64,000 bases of DNA. Origin: Haloferax marisrubri (lineage in GTDB: Archaea > Halobacteriota > Halobacteria > Halobacteriales > Haloferacaceae). Positions 34,941 to 44,509 of this stretch are shown piece by piece (the stretch's first letter is position 1; each line of letters begins with the position of its first letter). A model generated the notes under the pieces. It was given only the letters and a program-made list of their open reading frames with translations. It had not been told where the DNA came from and made no database searches. The translations under genes and the position numbers were made by a program. The DNA lies in NCBI RefSeq assembly GCF_001469875.2, contig NZ_LOPW02000010.1, positions 779,924 to 843,923 of the forward strand. The letters are read 5' to 3'.

Positions 34941-35333
34941 CTAGTAGACGTAGGCGATGATCTGGCCACCGATGCCCTTCTCGCGGGCCTCGTAGTGGCT
35001 CATGACGCCGTGGCTCGTCGTGACGATGAGCGCACCGTAGTCACGGGCGGGGAGGAATCGCTTCTCCCATTTCTCGAAGTCGTCGGCTCCGGCGGAATAC
35101 CGGGGCTTGACGACGCCACAATCGTTGATTGCGCCTTTCAGTTCAACCTCGAACAGACCGGCCTTGCCGTCGTCGACGAACTCGAAGCCGTCGATGTACC
35201 CGCGGTCGTAGAAGACCTCGAGGACGGAGCCGATGATGTTGGAGGCGGGCTGGATCTCGTGGGACAGGTGTCCGACGCTCTCGGCGTTGTCCACACCGGA
35301 AAGCGCGCTACTGAGTGGGTCGTTGTCAGCCAT
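34941..35333 (-). CDS. rps8: 30S ribosomal protein uS8
   Basis: 130 residues from the ATG at 35333 ([13 protein letters not shown]); the upstream frame lies inside rps14. The C-terminal RNA-binding fold contains [23 protein letters not shown], which binds helix 21 of 16S rRNA. In bacteria S8 represses the spc operon by binding its mRNA; a similar role here is only possible. Confidence 0.97.
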   Translation of the reverse strand: MADNDPLSSALSGVDNAESVGHLSHEIQPASNIIGSVLEVFYDRGYIDGFEFVDDGKAGLFEVELKGAINDCGVVKPRYSAGADDFEKWEKRFLPARDYGALIVTTSHGVMSHYEAREKGIGGQIIAYVY

Positions 35334-35334
35334 G

Positions 35335-35511
35335 TTATCGGTACTTCTTGAATCCCATCTCGCGGGCGATCTCTCGGAAGCACTGGCGGCACAGGTTGAT
35401 GTCGTACTTGCTGACAAGTCCCTGCTTTCGACCGCAGCGCCGGCACTCGTTCTCCTGGCCGGTGCGGCGGGACGCGTGCTCGCCCGTCTGTTCTGTTTCG
35501 CTATCGCTCAT
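35335..35511 (-). CDS. rps14: 30S ribosomal protein uS14 (zinc type)
   Basis: 58 residues from the ATG at 35511, overlapping the rpl5 stop (ATGA). The zinc motif is [10 protein letters not shown] then [11 protein letters not shown]: four cysteines in two C-x-x-C pairs at about 23-26 and 41-44. The C-terminal EMGFKKYR is the conserved S14 end. The acidic first 12 residues are a haloarchaeal extra. Confidence 0.97.
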   Translation of the reverse strand: MSDSETEQTGEHASRRTGQENECRRCGRKQGLVSKYDINLCRQCFREIAREMGFKKYR

Positions 35512-36026
35512 TCTTCAACCTCCACGTCGAACGTGGACTCGATGAACGCGACGGCGTCCTCGACGGTCATCCGGTGGGACGACGGAATCTGACGGGAACG
35601 CTTGTCGCGCTTTTTCACTCGGTAGCCGGGGCGGACGAGGTTGACCGTCACGTCCAGCCCGTAGATACCGATCTGCGGGTCGTACTCCTGGCTCGGGAAC
35701 TCCGTGTGCTCTTCGACGCCGAAGCCGAAGTTGCCCGTCTGGTCGAACGACGAGACGGAGAGGTCCGCGATGGGGAGTGCGGTTTCGAGGAACTCGACGG
35801 CGGTGTCACCACGGAGGGTGACCTTCGCGCCGACGGGTTCGCCGCGGCGGACGCCGAAGTCCTGCGAGGCGCGGCCGGAGATCGTGCGAACGCTCTCCTG
35901 GCCGGTAATCTCCTCGAGGATGTCCTCGGCCTTGGCGAGTTCGCGACCACCTTCGCCGACGCCCATGTGGACGACGACCTTCTCGATGCGCGGGTCGCGC
36001 ATCGCGTGGAAGTCAGCCTCGCTCAT
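35508..36026 (-). CDS. rpl5: 50S ribosomal protein uL5
   Basis: 172 residues; binds 5S rRNA and contacts the P-site tRNA. Signature segments are [44 protein letters not shown] and [22 protein letters not shown]. It overlaps rps4e by 4 nt and rps14 by 4 nt. Confidence 0.97.
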   Translation of the reverse strand: MSEADFHAMRDPRIEKVVVHMGVGEGGRELAKAEDILEEITGQESVRTISGRASQDFGVRRGEPVGAKVTLRGDTAVEFLETALPIADLSVSSFDQTGNFGFGVEEHTEFPSQEYDPQIGIYGLDVTVNLVRPGYRVKKRDKRSRQIPSSHRMTVEDAVAFIESTFDVEVEE

Positions 36027-36724
36027 TCGTCATCACCCGTGAAGTTCTCGTCGATGACGACGACGTACTGTTCGACCGTCTCGAACTCGCCGTCTTCGGT
36101 CTCGACGACAACGGAGTTGTTCCCGCTGCCGGGCGTGACGATAATCTCGGTGATTTCGCCGATCTCGCCGGAGTGCCGCCCGTTGACGGCCGTGACGAGC
36201 GCGCCTTCCTCGTAGGGGAAGTGCGCGACGACGTCCTTCGTCTCGTTGTCGACGACGATGGAGTCCTTGCCGCTGTACTCCGAGGCGTCCTCAACGATGA
36301 GGGTCGCACCGTCGTGGAGCGTCAGCTGGAAGTCACCGCCGGTGACCTGCGTCTTGCTCACGATTTTGCCGAGACGGCTGGATGCCGAGTCGGCGTCGAT
36401 GGGCGTCAGCGCCAGGCGGCCTCCCTCGTCGGGGAAGACGCGGTAGTACTCTTCTCGCTGGACGAACGCCAGGATGTCGAACATCCCGATGGGACGGCGG
36501 ACGTCAGAGGCCACGTCGCCGTTGACCAGAATGCTCTGGTGGTTGAGGGCGTACTGGGCCTCCTTCTTCGAGTCCACGTAGCCGAGCACGTCGCGCAGGA
36601 CGATGAGGAGGGGAACCCCCTCTTCGCCGTGCGGACCCGCTCCGGCCTTGACCGTGAACGTGCCTGTCTTGCGCTCGACCGGCCAGGACTTCGGTACGGA
36701 CAGTCGCTTCTGGTGTCGAGTCAT
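36023..36724 (-). CDS. rps4e: 30S ribosomal protein eS4
   Basis: 233 residues. The N-terminus [23 protein letters not shown] and the S4-type domain (about 42-105) are followed by a KOW-like region ([16 protein letters not shown]) near residue 180. Found only in archaea and eukaryotes. It overlaps rpl24 by 4 nt. Confidence 0.97.
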   Translation of the reverse strand: MTRHQKRLSVPKSWPVERKTGTFTVKAGAGPHGEEGVPLLIVLRDVLGYVDSKKEAQYALNHQSILVNGDVASDVRRPIGMFDILAFVQREEYYRVFPDEGGRLALTPIDADSASSRLGKIVSKTQVTGGDFQLTLHDGATLIVEDASEYSGKDSIVVDNETKDVVAHFPYEEGALVTAVNGRHSGEIGEITEIIVTPGSGNNSVVVETEDGEFETVEQYVVVIDENFTGDDE

Positions 36725-37077
36725 TCGTTATCCTCCTTGAGTCGGGCCTCGCGCACGTCGTCTTCGAGGTCCAGTTCCGTCACGCGGACGTTACTGGCCT
36801 GAAGGGGGCGTGGGACCTCCTCGCCGTCGGCTTTCTCAACGGTGACACCGTCGACGTAGATGACGGCGTCGGTGAGGTCGACCTCGGTGACTTCGCTTTC
36901 TTCGCCGGCGAAGTCGCCGCGGAGCACCTCGACCGTGTCGCCCGCGTTGACGCGGACGTTACGGCTGCCGTACTCCTCGCGGAGGTCGGCCGACAGCGGT
37001 GCGCGGACCTGCTTTTGCCGCTCGTGGAGCGGCGCGTCGCGAATCTGGGTTCGCTGTTTGCGCGGTTGTCGAGTCAT
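36721..37077 (-). CDS. rpl24: 50S ribosomal protein uL24
   Basis: 118 residues from the ATG at 37077. The N-terminus [22 protein letters not shown] is the archaeal/eukaryal extension; the KOW motif is [21 protein letters not shown] (about 45-65). It acts early in 50S assembly. Gap of 1 nt to rpl14. Confidence 0.97.
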   Translation of the reverse strand: MTRQPRKQRTQIRDAPLHERQKQVRAPLSADLREEYGSRNVRVNAGDTVEVLRGDFAGEESEVTEVDLTDAVIYVDGVTVEKADGEEVPRPLQASNVRVTELDLEDDVREARLKEDNE

Positions 37078-37078
37078 A

Positions 37079-37477
37079 CTATACAATCATCGTAGCCGTC
37101 GATGCGATACTCCCGAAGCGCTCGGCGACTTCGCGTGCGACGGGACCCTTGATCTCGGTCCCGCGAGGCTCTTCCATCTCGTCGATGATGACGGCGGCGT
37201 TGTCCTCGAACTTCACACGCGTGCCATCGGGCCGGCGGATGGATTTCCGCTGGCGGACGATGACCGCTTCGAGCACCTGGCGGCGCATCTCGGGGGTACC
37301 CTTGGTGACCGAGACGGTCACCTTGTCCCCGATGCCTGCCTTGGGGTGGCGGTTCTTCGTGCCGGAGTAACCCGCGACGCTGATAATCTTCAGTTCACGA
37401 GCGCCGGTGTTGTCGGCGCACGTGACCAGCGAGCCACGGGCGACACCCTTGGTGATGTCCGCTTTGAGCGCTTCCAT
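37079..37477 (-). CDS. rpl14: 50S ribosomal protein uL14
   Basis: 132 residues. ATG at 37477 overlaps the rps17 stop by one base; a GTG at 37480 is possible. The beta-barrel core has [23 protein letters not shown], and the signature [28 protein letters not shown] is clear. It forms part of the GTPase-factor and inter-subunit bridge surface. Confidence 0.97.
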   Translation of the reverse strand: MEALKADITKGVARGSLVTCADNTGARELKIISVAGYSGTKNRHPKAGIGDKVTVSVTKGTPEMRRQVLEAVIVRQRKSIRRPDGTRVKFEDNAAVIIDEMEEPRGTEIKGPVAREVAERFGSIASTATMIV

Positions 37478-37821
37478 CACTCGTCACCTCCGATAATCTC
37501 GACGACGACGTGGGATTTCGTCTTCGAGAGAGGTCGGGTCTCCGCAATCGTTACTTCGTCACCGACAGCGACGTCGTCGAGCACGCCCGGCACGTGTGCC
37601 GGGATGCGGGAACGTCGCTTCATGTAGCGGTCGTACTTCGGAACGAATACGTCGTACTCCCGCTCGACGATGACGGTCTTTGCCATGTCCGTCGAGACGA
37701 CTGTCCCCTCCAGGGTCTGACCCCGGACGGAGAGCGAGCCGTAGAACGGACATTTTTCGTAGTCGTAAGCCTCGGAATCGTCAGGTTCCGGAGGCATTGG
37801 AACGTCAAGTCCTATCGCCAT
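37477..37821 (-). CDS. rps17: 30S ribosomal protein uS17
   Basis: 114 residues. An OB-fold with [31 protein letters not shown] is followed by [21 protein letters not shown], the S17 signature. A 25-residue acidic N-terminus ([16 protein letters not shown]) is typical of archaea. Starts 10 nt inside the end of the RNase P gene. Confidence 0.97.
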   Translation of the reverse strand: MAIGLDVPMPPEPDDSEAYDYEKCPFYGSLSVRGQTLEGTVVSTDMAKTVIVEREYDVFVPKYDRYMKRRSRIPAHVPGVLDDVAVGDEVTIAETRPLSKTKSHVVVEIIGGDE

Positions 37822-38243
37822 TTCGAGTCACCTGTAGTTTCGGTGCGCAGGGCGGGTCGTGAGAGCAGTTGTGCGCCATCCACCGTAACGTAGGCCACGC
37901 CCTCGCAATTCCCGGAACGGGAAGCCGCCGATGATGAGTCGGCGAGCCGATCAGACTGACTGGCATCAAATCCGCCAGTAGTATCCGACCGAAGTTTGGA
38001 CGCGGTCCCCGACGCCTTCGCAGCGCCGGCGGCTTCATCTGTACGCGGAATCTCGAATTCGAAGGTCGCCCCTCGTTTCGGCACCTGCCGCACCCGAGAC
38101 CCGTCGTCGACCATGAGCGTGTGCATCGTCTCGACGACGGTGCGACCGGCTATCCCGACGAGGTCGGGGTTCGCCGCGTCGACGACCTCCACGTGGAGGC
38201 CGTTGAGCTCGTGTCGCGTGAGGGTCTCGGGTGTAAGTGGCAT
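37812..38243 (-). CDS. rnp1: RNase P protein component 1 (Rpp29/Pop4 homologue)
   Basis: 143 residues. Archaeal Rpp29 binds RNase P RNA with Rpp21 and helps cleave pre-tRNA 5' leaders. The Sm-like barrel is seen in [38 protein letters not shown] and in the final [18 protein letters not shown]. Between them sits an insert of about 45 residues, rich in Ala/Ser/Gly/Asp ([20 protein letters not shown]...), which lengthens the protein over the usual near-95 residues. Its place between rpl29 and rps17 is the standard archaeal order. Confidence 0.93.
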   Translation of the reverse strand: MPLTPETLTRHELNGLHVEVVDAANPDLVGIAGRTVVETMHTLMVDDGSRVRQVPKRGATFEFEIPRTDEAAGAAKASGTASKLRSDTTGGFDASQSDRLADSSSAASRSGNCEGVAYVTVDGAQLLSRPALRTETTGDSKWR

Positions 38244-38244
38244 T

Positions 38245-38457
38245 TTATTCTTCGTCGAGGTCGCCTTCTTCGCCCTGAATCGTCTTGATTCGGGCGATGG
38301 TCTTCTTCAGTTCAGAGACGCGGCCGGGGTTCTCCGGCGCGCCACCCGCGGCCTGCACGGCCTTCGCGTTGAGCAGCTCCGTCTCGAGCTCTTCGAGCTC
38401 GGCGGTGCGCTCTGCGGGCGTCATGTCGCGAATCTCTTCGGTGTAGAGGATCGCCAT
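38245..38457 (-). CDS. rpl29: 50S ribosomal protein uL29
   Basis: 70 residues, a helical hairpin ([47 protein letters not shown]). It lies next to the peptide exit tunnel where SRP and Sec bind. The ATG directly follows the rps3 stop. The acidic end GDLDEE is a halophilic tail. Confidence 0.96.
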   Translation of the reverse strand: MAILYTEEIRDMTPAERTAELEELETELLNAKAVQAAGGAPENPGRVSELKKTIARIKTIQGEEGDLDEE

Positions 38458-39369
38458 TTATTCTTCCTCCGTTTCTTCGTCGTCGTCTTCCATCTCCGCG
38501 ACGAGGTCGGCCGCCTCTTCGGCGACGTCTTCGTCGAGTTCTTCGTCGTCGTCGACGACTTCCTCGACCGCTTCGTCCTCGTCGTCGTCGGCTTCGTCGT
38601 CGACGACTTCTTCTTCGACCGCTTCGACGGCCGCTTCCTCGACGACGTCTTCGTCGACTGCGTCCGTCTCGGCGTCGGCCTCCTCGGAGACGTCCGGAAC
38701 TTCCTCCGGCTCCTCTTCGAGGAGGTCCTCGACGCTCTCGGTCTCTTCGATCTGTTCGACCGCTTCGGGGTTCGCGTCTTCCGCGACCTCGAAGTCGTCG
38801 GGGAGCTTCGCACCCGGCGGGATGATCTTGACCGTCACGCCGATGGTGCCGAGCTTCATGACTGCGACGCCCTGACCCTCGTCGACGATCTCCTGTGCGG
38901 GCTCACCGTTGTGCTTGATGTAGCCGCGGTTGAACTTCTCGACGCGGGAGCGAGCACCCGTGACCTTCCCGGAGAGGACGATTTCGGCACCGAGGGCGCC
39001 GGCGTCCATGATACGGTCGATGGTCGTGTGGCCCGCCTTACGGAAGTACCAACCGCGCTCGAGCGCGTTGGCGAGGCGGTCGGCGACGATCCGGGCGTTG
39101 AGGTCCGGCTCGTCGACTTCCTGCACGTCGATCTGGGGGTCGTCGAGGTTGAATCGCTCTTCGAGTTCGCGGGTGACCTTACGGATGTTCTTCCCGCCTT
39201 TCCCGATGACCATCCCGGGCTTTTCGGCCTTGAGCACGATCTGGGTGCCCATCGGCGTCTTGGCGACGTCCATGCCGCCGTAGCCCGCTCGACCGAGTTC
39301 CTCTGCGAAGAACTCGTCGATCTGGGACCGCTGCAGTCCGTTCTCGATGAATTGGTGTTCGTCAGCCAT
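38458..39369 (-). CDS. rps3: 30S ribosomal protein uS3 with acidic C-terminal tail
   Basis: 303 residues. The KH domain (about 45-95) reads [21 protein letters not shown]; the S3_C domain (about 100-190) has [26 protein letters not shown]. Residues 205-303 are an extended Glu/Asp/Val tail, unusually long and nearly free of basic residues. Long acidic tails on S3 are usual in haloarchaea. Confidence 0.97.
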   Translation of the reverse strand: MADEHQFIENGLQRSQIDEFFAEELGRAGYGGMDVAKTPMGTQIVLKAEKPGMVIGKGGKNIRKVTRELEERFNLDDPQIDVQEVDEPDLNARIVADRLANALERGWYFRKAGHTTIDRIMDAGALGAEIVLSGKVTGARSRVEKFNRGYIKHNGEPAQEIVDEGQGVAVMKLGTIGVTVKIIPPGAKLPDDFEVAEDANPEAVEQIEETESVEDLLEEEPEEVPDVSEEADAETDAVDEDVVEEAAVEAVEEEVVDDEADDDEDEAVEEVVDDDEELDEDVAEEAADLVAEMEDDDEETEEE

Positions 39370-39830
39370 TATTCCTCGACCTCTTCGATGATGAGTTCGA
39401 CATCACAGATTGGGGTGTTCCACGGGTCCGCCCGACCGAAGGCGCGGGGCTTGCGACCCTGACGTTCGCCGACCTTGTGGGCGGCGACGTGCTTGATTTC
39501 CATGGCCGGTCCGTCGAACCCCTGTTCGGTCGCGTTGTTGCGAACGTTTTCGAGGAGTTCGAGGAACGCCTTGGACGCCTTCTCGGGATACCGTCCCGCG
39601 TCCCAGCCGTCGATGTCGCTTCGGTGACCGACACCGGAGTTGTGCTGCTTGAACGGAACCGACCGCTCGCCGTCGATGACGGCTTCGAGGTACTCCTCTG
39701 CGTCGGCGACGGGCATCCCCTTGATGGCTCGGGAGATGGCCTTGCTGTGCTTGATGCTGATGGGCCGGTCCCGGAGCATACCCTTGGCCGTGGTGTCCGG
39801 GTCGGCCTCGACGCTGTAGTTGATTCCCAT
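39369..39830 (-). CDS. rpl22: 50S ribosomal protein uL22
   Basis: 153 residues, archaeal type. [47 protein letters not shown] and [35 protein letters not shown] are L22 landmarks. The extended loop reaches the exit tunnel. Gap of 3 nt to rps19. Confidence 0.97.
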   Translation of the reverse strand: MGINYSVEADPDTTAKGMLRDRPISIKHSKAISRAIKGMPVADAEEYLEAVIDGERSVPFKQHNSGVGHRSDIDGWDAGRYPEKASKAFLELLENVRNNATEQGFDGPAMEIKHVAAHKVGERQGRKPRAFGRADPWNTPICDVELIIEEVEE

Positions 39831-39833
39831 GGT

Positions 39834-40256
39834 TTACTTGAGGGGCACGAACTTCGAAGACCGGGTCGCGCCGATACCGGCCTGACCGTGCTCGACCGAG
39901 CTACGGGTCAGCTGGAACTCGCCCAGGTAGTGTCCGATCATCTCGGGCTGAATCTGGGTGCGCTCGAACTCCTGACCGGTGTAGACGGCGAAGGTGAGAC
40001 CGACGAATTCGGGGAGAATCGGCATGTCGCGCAGGTGCGTTCGAATGGGCGCGTTAGCCGTCTCCTCTTCCGTCTTGTCCTGAGCCTTCGCGAGCAGCTT
40101 CTCGTGCTCGGCCGACAGGCCTCGGGTGATGGTTCGCCGCTGACGAGCGGGGAGCAGTTCCGCGACCTCGTCGAGCTCCATATCCTGCAGCTCGTCGAGC
40201 GTGTAGCCGCGGTAGGTGAACTCACCTTCGCGGCCGGTGCGGTATTGCGTACTCAT
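39834..40256 (-). CDS. rps19: 30S ribosomal protein uS19
   Basis: 140 residues. TIQ-type S19 core [57 protein letters not shown] is at the C-terminal half. The N-terminal half is the archaeal extension. It binds 16S rRNA in the head. Confidence 0.97.
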   Translation of the reverse strand: MSTQYRTGREGEFTYRGYTLDELQDMELDEVAELLPARQRRTITRGLSAEHEKLLAKAQDKTEEETANAPIRTHLRDMPILPEFVGLTFAVYTGQEFERTQIQPEMIGHYLGEFQLTRSSVEHGQAGIGATRSSKFVPLK

Positions 40257-40258
40257 GG

Positions 40259-40984
40259 TTACTTACCTCCCTTGCCACCGCGACCGGTGCGTTTGGAGGC
40301 GATGTCACCGACCTTCCGGCCCGGCGGAGCGTTCCGCGAGACGGACTTCGGCTGACCGGGGTGCTGCCGGCCGCCGCCACCGAACGGGTGGTCGACGGCG
40401 TTCATAGCAACACCACGCACGCGCGGCCACTTGATACCGCGCGCTTTCATCTTGTGGTACTTCTTGCCTGCCTTGACGAACGGCTTCTCCGTGCGGCCGC
40501 CACCGGCGACGACGCCGATGGTGGCTCGGCAGCTGGGGTTGAGGCGCTTGACCTCACCCGAGGGGAGCTTCACGATAGCGACCTTGCGGTCGTGCGAGAG
40601 AAGCTGCGCGCTCACGCCGGAGGCGCGGGCGAACTTCCCGCCGTCGCCGGGCTGGTGCTCGACGTTACAGACGGGGACACCTTCGGGAATCTCGGCGAGC
40701 GGCAGGGTGTTGCCGGGCTTGATTTCGGCGGAGACGCCGATCTGAAGCTCTTCGCCGACGGAGATGCCCTCGGGCGCGAGAATCATGCGCTGTTCGTCCT
40801 CGAACTCGACGAGGGCGATGGGCGCACTGCGTGCGGGGTCGTGCTCGATGCCGACGACCGTACCCGAGATGGTGTCTTTGTCTTCGGACTTCTTGTGCGA
40901 CAGTTCGGCCTTGTAGCGGTGCGACGGCGCCCGGAACGTGGACGTACCGCGACCGCGACGCTGGCCCTGAATTCGGCGTCCCAT
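40259..40984 (-). CDS. rpl2: 50S ribosomal protein uL2
   Basis: 241 residues. The N-terminal [21 protein letters not shown], the RNA-binding domain, and the signature [27 protein letters not shown] near the end include the His implicated in peptidyl transfer support. Two-base gaps on both sides. Confidence 0.97.
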   Translation of the reverse strand: MGRRIQGQRRGRGTSTFRAPSHRYKAELSHKKSEDKDTISGTVVGIEHDPARSAPIALVEFEDEQRMILAPEGISVGEELQIGVSAEIKPGNTLPLAEIPEGVPVCNVEHQPGDGGKFARASGVSAQLLSHDRKVAIVKLPSGEVKRLNPSCRATIGVVAGGGRTEKPFVKAGKKYHKMKARGIKWPRVRGVAMNAVDHPFGGGGRQHPGQPKSVSRNAPPGRKVGDIASKRTGRGGKGGK

Positions 40985-40986
40985 GG

Positions 40987-41238
40987 TTAGAACACCCCGA
41001 TACGCGACGCGACTTCCTGCGCGTCGTCGTCTTCAGAGAGACGAACTGTTGCTTTCTTTTTGCCTTTCATCGTGACCTGCGTGTTGACCTTCTCGACGGC
41101 CACGTCGTAGCGCGACTCGACTTCCTCCTTGACGTCGGACTTGGTCGAGTCGATGTGGACGATGAACTGGAGCTTGTTGTCGAAGTCCATCTGGTTCATC
41201 GCCTTCTCCGTGACCAGCGGGTGTTCGATGATGCTCAT
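40987..41238 (-). CDS. rpl23: 50S ribosomal protein uL23
   Basis: 83 residues. IIEHPLVTEKAMNQMDFDNKLQFIVHIDSTKSDVKEEVESRYDVAVEKVNTQVTMKGKKKATVRL is the L23 ferredoxin-like fold, located at the tunnel exit. It overlaps rpl4 by 4 nt. Confidence 0.97.
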   Translation of the reverse strand: MSIIEHPLVTEKAMNQMDFDNKLQFIVHIDSTKSDVKEEVESRYDVAVEKVNTQVTMKGKKKATVRLSEDDDAQEVASRIGVF

Positions 41239-41981
41239 CGTTCTGCGACCTCCTCGAGCGCGCTCTCGGTGAAGAGCGTGAGGCGACCGGCGTGGGTGCC
41301 GGGCGCGAGGTCTTCGGCGGAGACGTTCGCCGCGGTGGCGACGTCGACGCCGGCGAGGTTGCGAGCCGCCTTCGAGGGCTCGTCAGCCGTCACGAAGAGG
41401 ATGGACTTCGGACGGGTGTACTTGCGACCGCGGAGCTTGCCCTGGCCGCTCTTGACCTTCTTGTTCTCCTCGGAGCGCTCGATGTCGTCGTAGACGCCGA
41501 GGGACTGCAGGAGGTCGACGACCTCCTTCGTCTTGACGAGGTCCTCGAAGTCGTCGGAGACGACGAGGGGGAGCTCGGCGTCGTCGTCGAAGCGGTGACC
41601 GCGCTCGGCGACCAGCTCGGGGTCCGCCGTGGCGGCGAGCGCCGAGCGGACGGCGAGCTTACGCTCCTTCGTGTTGATCTCCTTCCCCTGGTCCTTCTCG
41701 GCCTTCGGCGGGTGAGCGCGACGGCCGGAGACGGCGTGCGGAACGCGTCGGGCGACGCCGTTCTGGCGTGGGTCGTGGGACATACCACGGCCGCTGCCCA
41801 TGGACTCTGCCGGGGTTCGAAGTCCGGCGTAGGGGTCGGCACCGTACGGCTGTTTTCGGTTTGCCTGCGCGGCGATGACGGCACGCTTGATGAGGTCCGG
41901 ACGGTAAGCCGTCTCGAAGACCTCGGGCAGGTCGATGCTGCCCGCGTCGTCGCCGTTCAGGTCTCGGATAGTTGCCTGCAT
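41235..41981 (-). CDS. rpl4: 50S ribosomal protein uL4
   Basis: 248 residues. MQATIRDLNGDDAGSIDLPEVFETAYRPDLIKRAV is the start of L4; the central GRGMSHDPRQNGVARRVPHAVSGRRAHPPKAEKD is the extended loop that lines the exit tunnel. The C-terminal half is the archaeal/eukaryal L4 domain. A 3-nt gap separates it from rpl3. Confidence 0.97.
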   Translation of the reverse strand: MQATIRDLNGDDAGSIDLPEVFETAYRPDLIKRAVIAAQANRKQPYGADPYAGLRTPAESMGSGRGMSHDPRQNGVARRVPHAVSGRRAHPPKAEKDQGKEINTKERKLAVRSALAATADPELVAERGHRFDDDAELPLVVSDDFEDLVKTKEVVDLLQSLGVYDDIERSEENKKVKSGQGKLRGRKYTRPKSILFVTADEPSKAARNLAGVDVATAANVSAEDLAPGTHAGRLTLFTESALEEVAER

Positions 41982-41984
41982 GGT

Positions 41985-43001
41985 TTAACCCTGGTTCGAT
42001 GCGGTAGAGACGTAGCGCACCTCGGGGTCGAGGCGCGGCTGGTCGTTCGGCCGGATGGCCGGGCGGAACCGCAGAAGGCGCTTGTTGGGGCCCGGCAGCG
42101 AGCCCTTGATGAGCGCGTAGGAGCCGTCGACCTCGCCGTAGTTGACGAAGCCACCTTCGACGGAGGCCTCGTCACCCTCACCGAGGTCGATGAGGCGCTT
42201 GTTGAGCTCGGTGCGCTGGTGGTAACCAGTCTGACCGAGCTGCGGAACCGTAGAGCGGACACGGGACGGGTTCCAGGGGCCGAGGTTGCCAATACGGCGT
42301 CTCCAGCCCTGGCGGGCGTGCTTGCCCTTACGCTTCTGGACGCCCCATCGCTTGACGGGACCCTGCGTACCCTTACCCTTCGTGACACCCGCGGCGTCGA
42401 GGTACTCGCCGGCGCGGAACACGTCGGACATCTCGTGTTCGCCGCCCTCGGCAACGAGGTCGAGGGCGAAGTCGGCGCGCTCCACCATGGAGCCGCCACC
42501 GACGCGAGTCTCCATCACGTCGGGCTTCTTCTTGGGCACGTTCGCGAGCTCGGAGGGCACCGTGTGCGTGATGACGCGGAGGTCATCGACTTCGCCGGCC
42601 TCGACGGCCTCGCGAAGCGCGTCGGCGTCCGAGTCGAACGTGTCTTCTGCCGGCAGGTCGAGGACGCGGTCGAGTTCGTCGTGGAACTCGCCCGCCCAGA
42701 CCTCGGTCTGCGGCTTCATACCGTACGGCGTCTGCTCGTAGGCGCGAAGGGCGACGGCGCGCATCGGCGGCGTCTCGACGACGGTCACCGGGACGGACTC
42801 CTCCATTCCTTCGCGGGGGGAGTCTGCCTCGTCGTTGACCATCATCACGTGGGTCATACCGGCCTTGTAACCGGCGAAGCCCTGCAGCGCGGGGGAGCCG
42901 TCGTCGGACGGCCACGACTTGATGCGTGGAACCTCCTTGACTGCTCGCTTGCGCGGGCTGAAGCCCATCGAGCCTTTTCGTGGTCTGCTTGGTTGTGGCA
43001 T
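41985..43001 (-). CDS. rpl3: 50S ribosomal protein uL3
   Basis: 338 residues. MPQPSRPRKGSMGFSPRKRAVKEVPRI starts the archaeal L3. The core includes GAGYLDAAGVTKGKGTQGPVKRWG-type text (here AGVTKGKGTQGPVKRWGVQKRKGKHARQGWRRRIGNLGPWNP). It starts 4 nt after the SPOUT methyltransferase stop. Confidence 0.97.
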   Translation of the reverse strand: MPQPSRPRKGSMGFSPRKRAVKEVPRIKSWPSDDGSPALQGFAGYKAGMTHVMMVNDEADSPREGMEESVPVTVVETPPMRAVALRAYEQTPYGMKPQTEVWAGEFHDELDRVLDLPAEDTFDSDADALREAVEAGEVDDLRVITHTVPSELANVPKKKPDVMETRVGGGSMVERADFALDLVAEGGEHEMSDVFRAGEYLDAAGVTKGKGTQGPVKRWGVQKRKGKHARQGWRRRIGNLGPWNPSRVRSTVPQLGQTGYHQRTELNKRLIDLGEGDEASVEGGFVNYGEVDGSYALIKGSLPGPNKRLLRFRPAIRPNDQPRLDPEVRYVSTASNQG

Positions 43002-43005
43002 GGAT

Positions 43006-43848
43006 TCACTCCGTGAGTGTCAGGGAGGCGAGGGAGGCGAACATCGCTTCCTCCGTTCGCACGACCTCGCTGCCCTGTCGCGGAATCGTATTGAGCCAGA
43101 GGTCGAACCCCGGACCAACGGAAGGTTCGACGTCTGCAACATCCTCGGGAGACATCCCGAGCATGTCCGGAAGCCCACGGCCCGGCGACCCGAAGACGAC
43201 GGTCATGCCGCCGGCATCGGTGATGCGGGCCGTCAAGTCGCCCAATGTGGGGACCGACAGCGGTTCGCCATAGCGAGACGTGGCGATTCGCACGCCCGCA
43301 TCTGGCCTGCCGAGTGCTTCCGTGAGGTCCATGCGGGATACGTCGAAGCCCGGAAGGGGCTCGTCGACGATCCGCGCACGGACCGGTTCTCGCGAAGAGA
43401 TCCTGACAGCGACGCGCTCTCCCTCTGTGAGGTCCATCCCGGGAGGGACGAACAGGGAGATCGGGTGTTGCATTCCGCAATTGACCCGAACGCGGTCGTC
43501 AGGTCCGACCTCGGTCACGATTCCTTCTCGCAACGCGGGCGACTCGTCGGAGTCGTCCGCGGTCGTAGACGCGACGAGAACGGGCGGCAAGATACCAGCG
43601 TAGCGGAGTTCGTCGCGCTTGCCCCAGACCTCCTTTCGGAGGTAGGGGGGCGTCGCGGCGTACCGAAGTACGGTTTCGACGAACTCGCCGCCCCACTTGT
43701 TCTCGCCGTCTTCGTCGGGGAAGACGACGAGTTCGTTCGCCCGGAAGACCGCCGCCGCGCGGGCGACGTAGCCGAGTTTGCGAGTTGCCTCGCGTTGATC
43801 TTCGGCTTCCCGGACGAGTGAGGACGGCACGAGTACGCTGAGTTTCAT
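43006..43848 (-). CDS. SPOUT-family RNA methyltransferase (SPOUT1-like)
   Basis: 280 residues from the ATG at 43848 (MKLSVLVPSSLVREA); the frame upstream to 43986 is non-coding-like. The alpha/beta knot SAM-binding end is visible: TARITDAGGMTVVFGSPGRGLPDML and the final LWLNTIPRQGSEVVRTEEAMFASLASL. A beta-barrel insertion (ALREGIVTEVGPDDRVRVNCGM) lies in the middle. It matches archaeal homologues of the putative uridine-N3 rRNA methyltransferase (human SPOUT1). It heads the S10-spc operon, consistent with an rRNA target. Confidence 0.85.
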   Translation of the reverse strand: MKLSVLVPSSLVREAEDQREATRKLGYVARAAAVFRANELVVFPDEDGENKWGGEFVETVLRYAATPPYLRKEVWGKRDELRYAGILPPVLVASTTADDSDESPALREGIVTEVGPDDRVRVNCGMQHPISLFVPPGMDLTEGERVAVRISSREPVRARIVDEPLPGFDVSRMDLTEALGRPDAGVRIATSRYGEPLSVPTLGDLTARITDAGGMTVVFGSPGRGLPDMLGMSPEDVADVEPSVGPGFDLWLNTIPRQGSEVVRTEEAMFASLASLTLTE

Positions 43849-43900
43849 GCCGGATTCATCCTCGTCTCGTCTAGACTGTGGCGTTTCTACCGGGGGCCTA

Positions 43901-43910
43901 CCTAAAAGAG
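43901..43910 (-). promoter_or_regulatory. candidate box A of the S10-spc operon
   Basis: CTCTTTTAGG on the minus strand lies about 53-62 nt before the SPOUT gene ATG at 43848. It would start a transcript with a leader of about 25-30 nt. Confidence 0.5.
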
Positions 43911-44076
43911 TAGCGAATCCATTCTGGGGTGATAGAGCGTCCCACGACCCAGTTTGCGGGGGATTGGCGAACGTCGCATGGTACATAATTACACGGTCGC
44001 CGACAGGTCGGCAAAGACGAATCTCACGTGGTAGCAGGTGGCGCGCCGTCGCCCGATTTCTCCCCCGTTTCGCAAG

Positions 44077-44086
44077 TCTTATTTAT
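44077..44086 (+). promoter_or_regulatory. candidate box A of the tRNA-Gly pair
   Basis: TTATTTATCA lies about 52-61 nt before the first tRNA-Gly at 44138, leaving a 5' leader of about 30 nt to be removed by RNase P. Confidence 0.5.
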
Positions 44087-44137
44087 CAACCCGACACTAT
44101 CGAGTAACGCAGCAGCACGCCACGATACACGCGGAAT

Positions 44138-44208
44138 GCGCTGGTAGTGTAGTGGTATCACGTGACCTTGCCATGGTCACAACCTGGGTTCAAATCCCAG
44201 CCAGCGCA
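44138..44208 (+). tRNA. tRNA-Gly(GCC), copy 1
   Basis: 71 nt. Acceptor GCGCTGG pairs with CCAGCGC; anticodon stem TGACC pairs with GGTCA around loop TTGCCAT, anticodon GCC at 44170-44172; T stem CTGGG pairs with CCCAG around TTCAAAT; discriminator A. CCA is not encoded. Confidence 0.96.
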
Positions 44209-44220
44209 CTTCCACCACAT

Positions 44221-44291
44221 GCGTCGGTAGTGTAGTGGTATCACGTGACCTTGCCATGGTCACAACCTGGGTTCAAATCCCAGCCGACGCA
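44221..44291 (+). tRNA. tRNA-Gly(GCC), copy 2
   Basis: 71 nt. It differs from copy 1 only in the acceptor stem: GCGTCGG pairs with CCGACGC, a compensated change. Anticodon GCC is at 44253-44255. Only 12 nt separate the two tRNAs, with no room for a promoter, so the pair is probably one transcript. Confidence 0.96.
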
Positions 44292-44311
44292 CTTCTGCCG
44301 AACACAAACCT

Positions 44312-44335
44312 CCGAGAGACCTCTGTATCTCTCGG
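44312..44335 (+). terminator. hairpin after the tRNA-Gly pair
   Basis: CCGAGAGA (44312-44319) pairs perfectly with TCTCTCGG (44328-44335) around an 8-nt loop, 20 nt after the second tRNA. It may stop transcription or mark the 3' end. Confidence 0.4.
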
Positions 44336-44360
44336 TCTTGCGAGGCTGCGTGCGGGACGC

Positions 44361-44509
44361 TGGGATTCTGAACCCGACGAGACGCAGTCCCGAGCAGCGC
44401 GAGGGAACCGTCTCGGCTCGGTTCAAATCCCGTCTCACCGACTCGACCGCCGTCTCGCCGGTGCTCCTGAGTTCACCTCACGGCGTTCGGTGAACTCCCA
44501 GCCGACGCA
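44361..44509. pseudogene. tRNA-like fragments downstream of tRNA-Gly
   Basis: Three scraps resemble tRNA 3' regions. The inverted T-arm-like TGGGATTCTGAACCC is near 44360-44374. GGTTCAAATCCC at 44420-44431 is identical to the tRNA-Gly T arm. CCCAGCCGACGCA at 44497-44509 is identical to the 3' end of the second tRNA-Gly. None folds as a complete tRNA. Confidence 0.5.
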
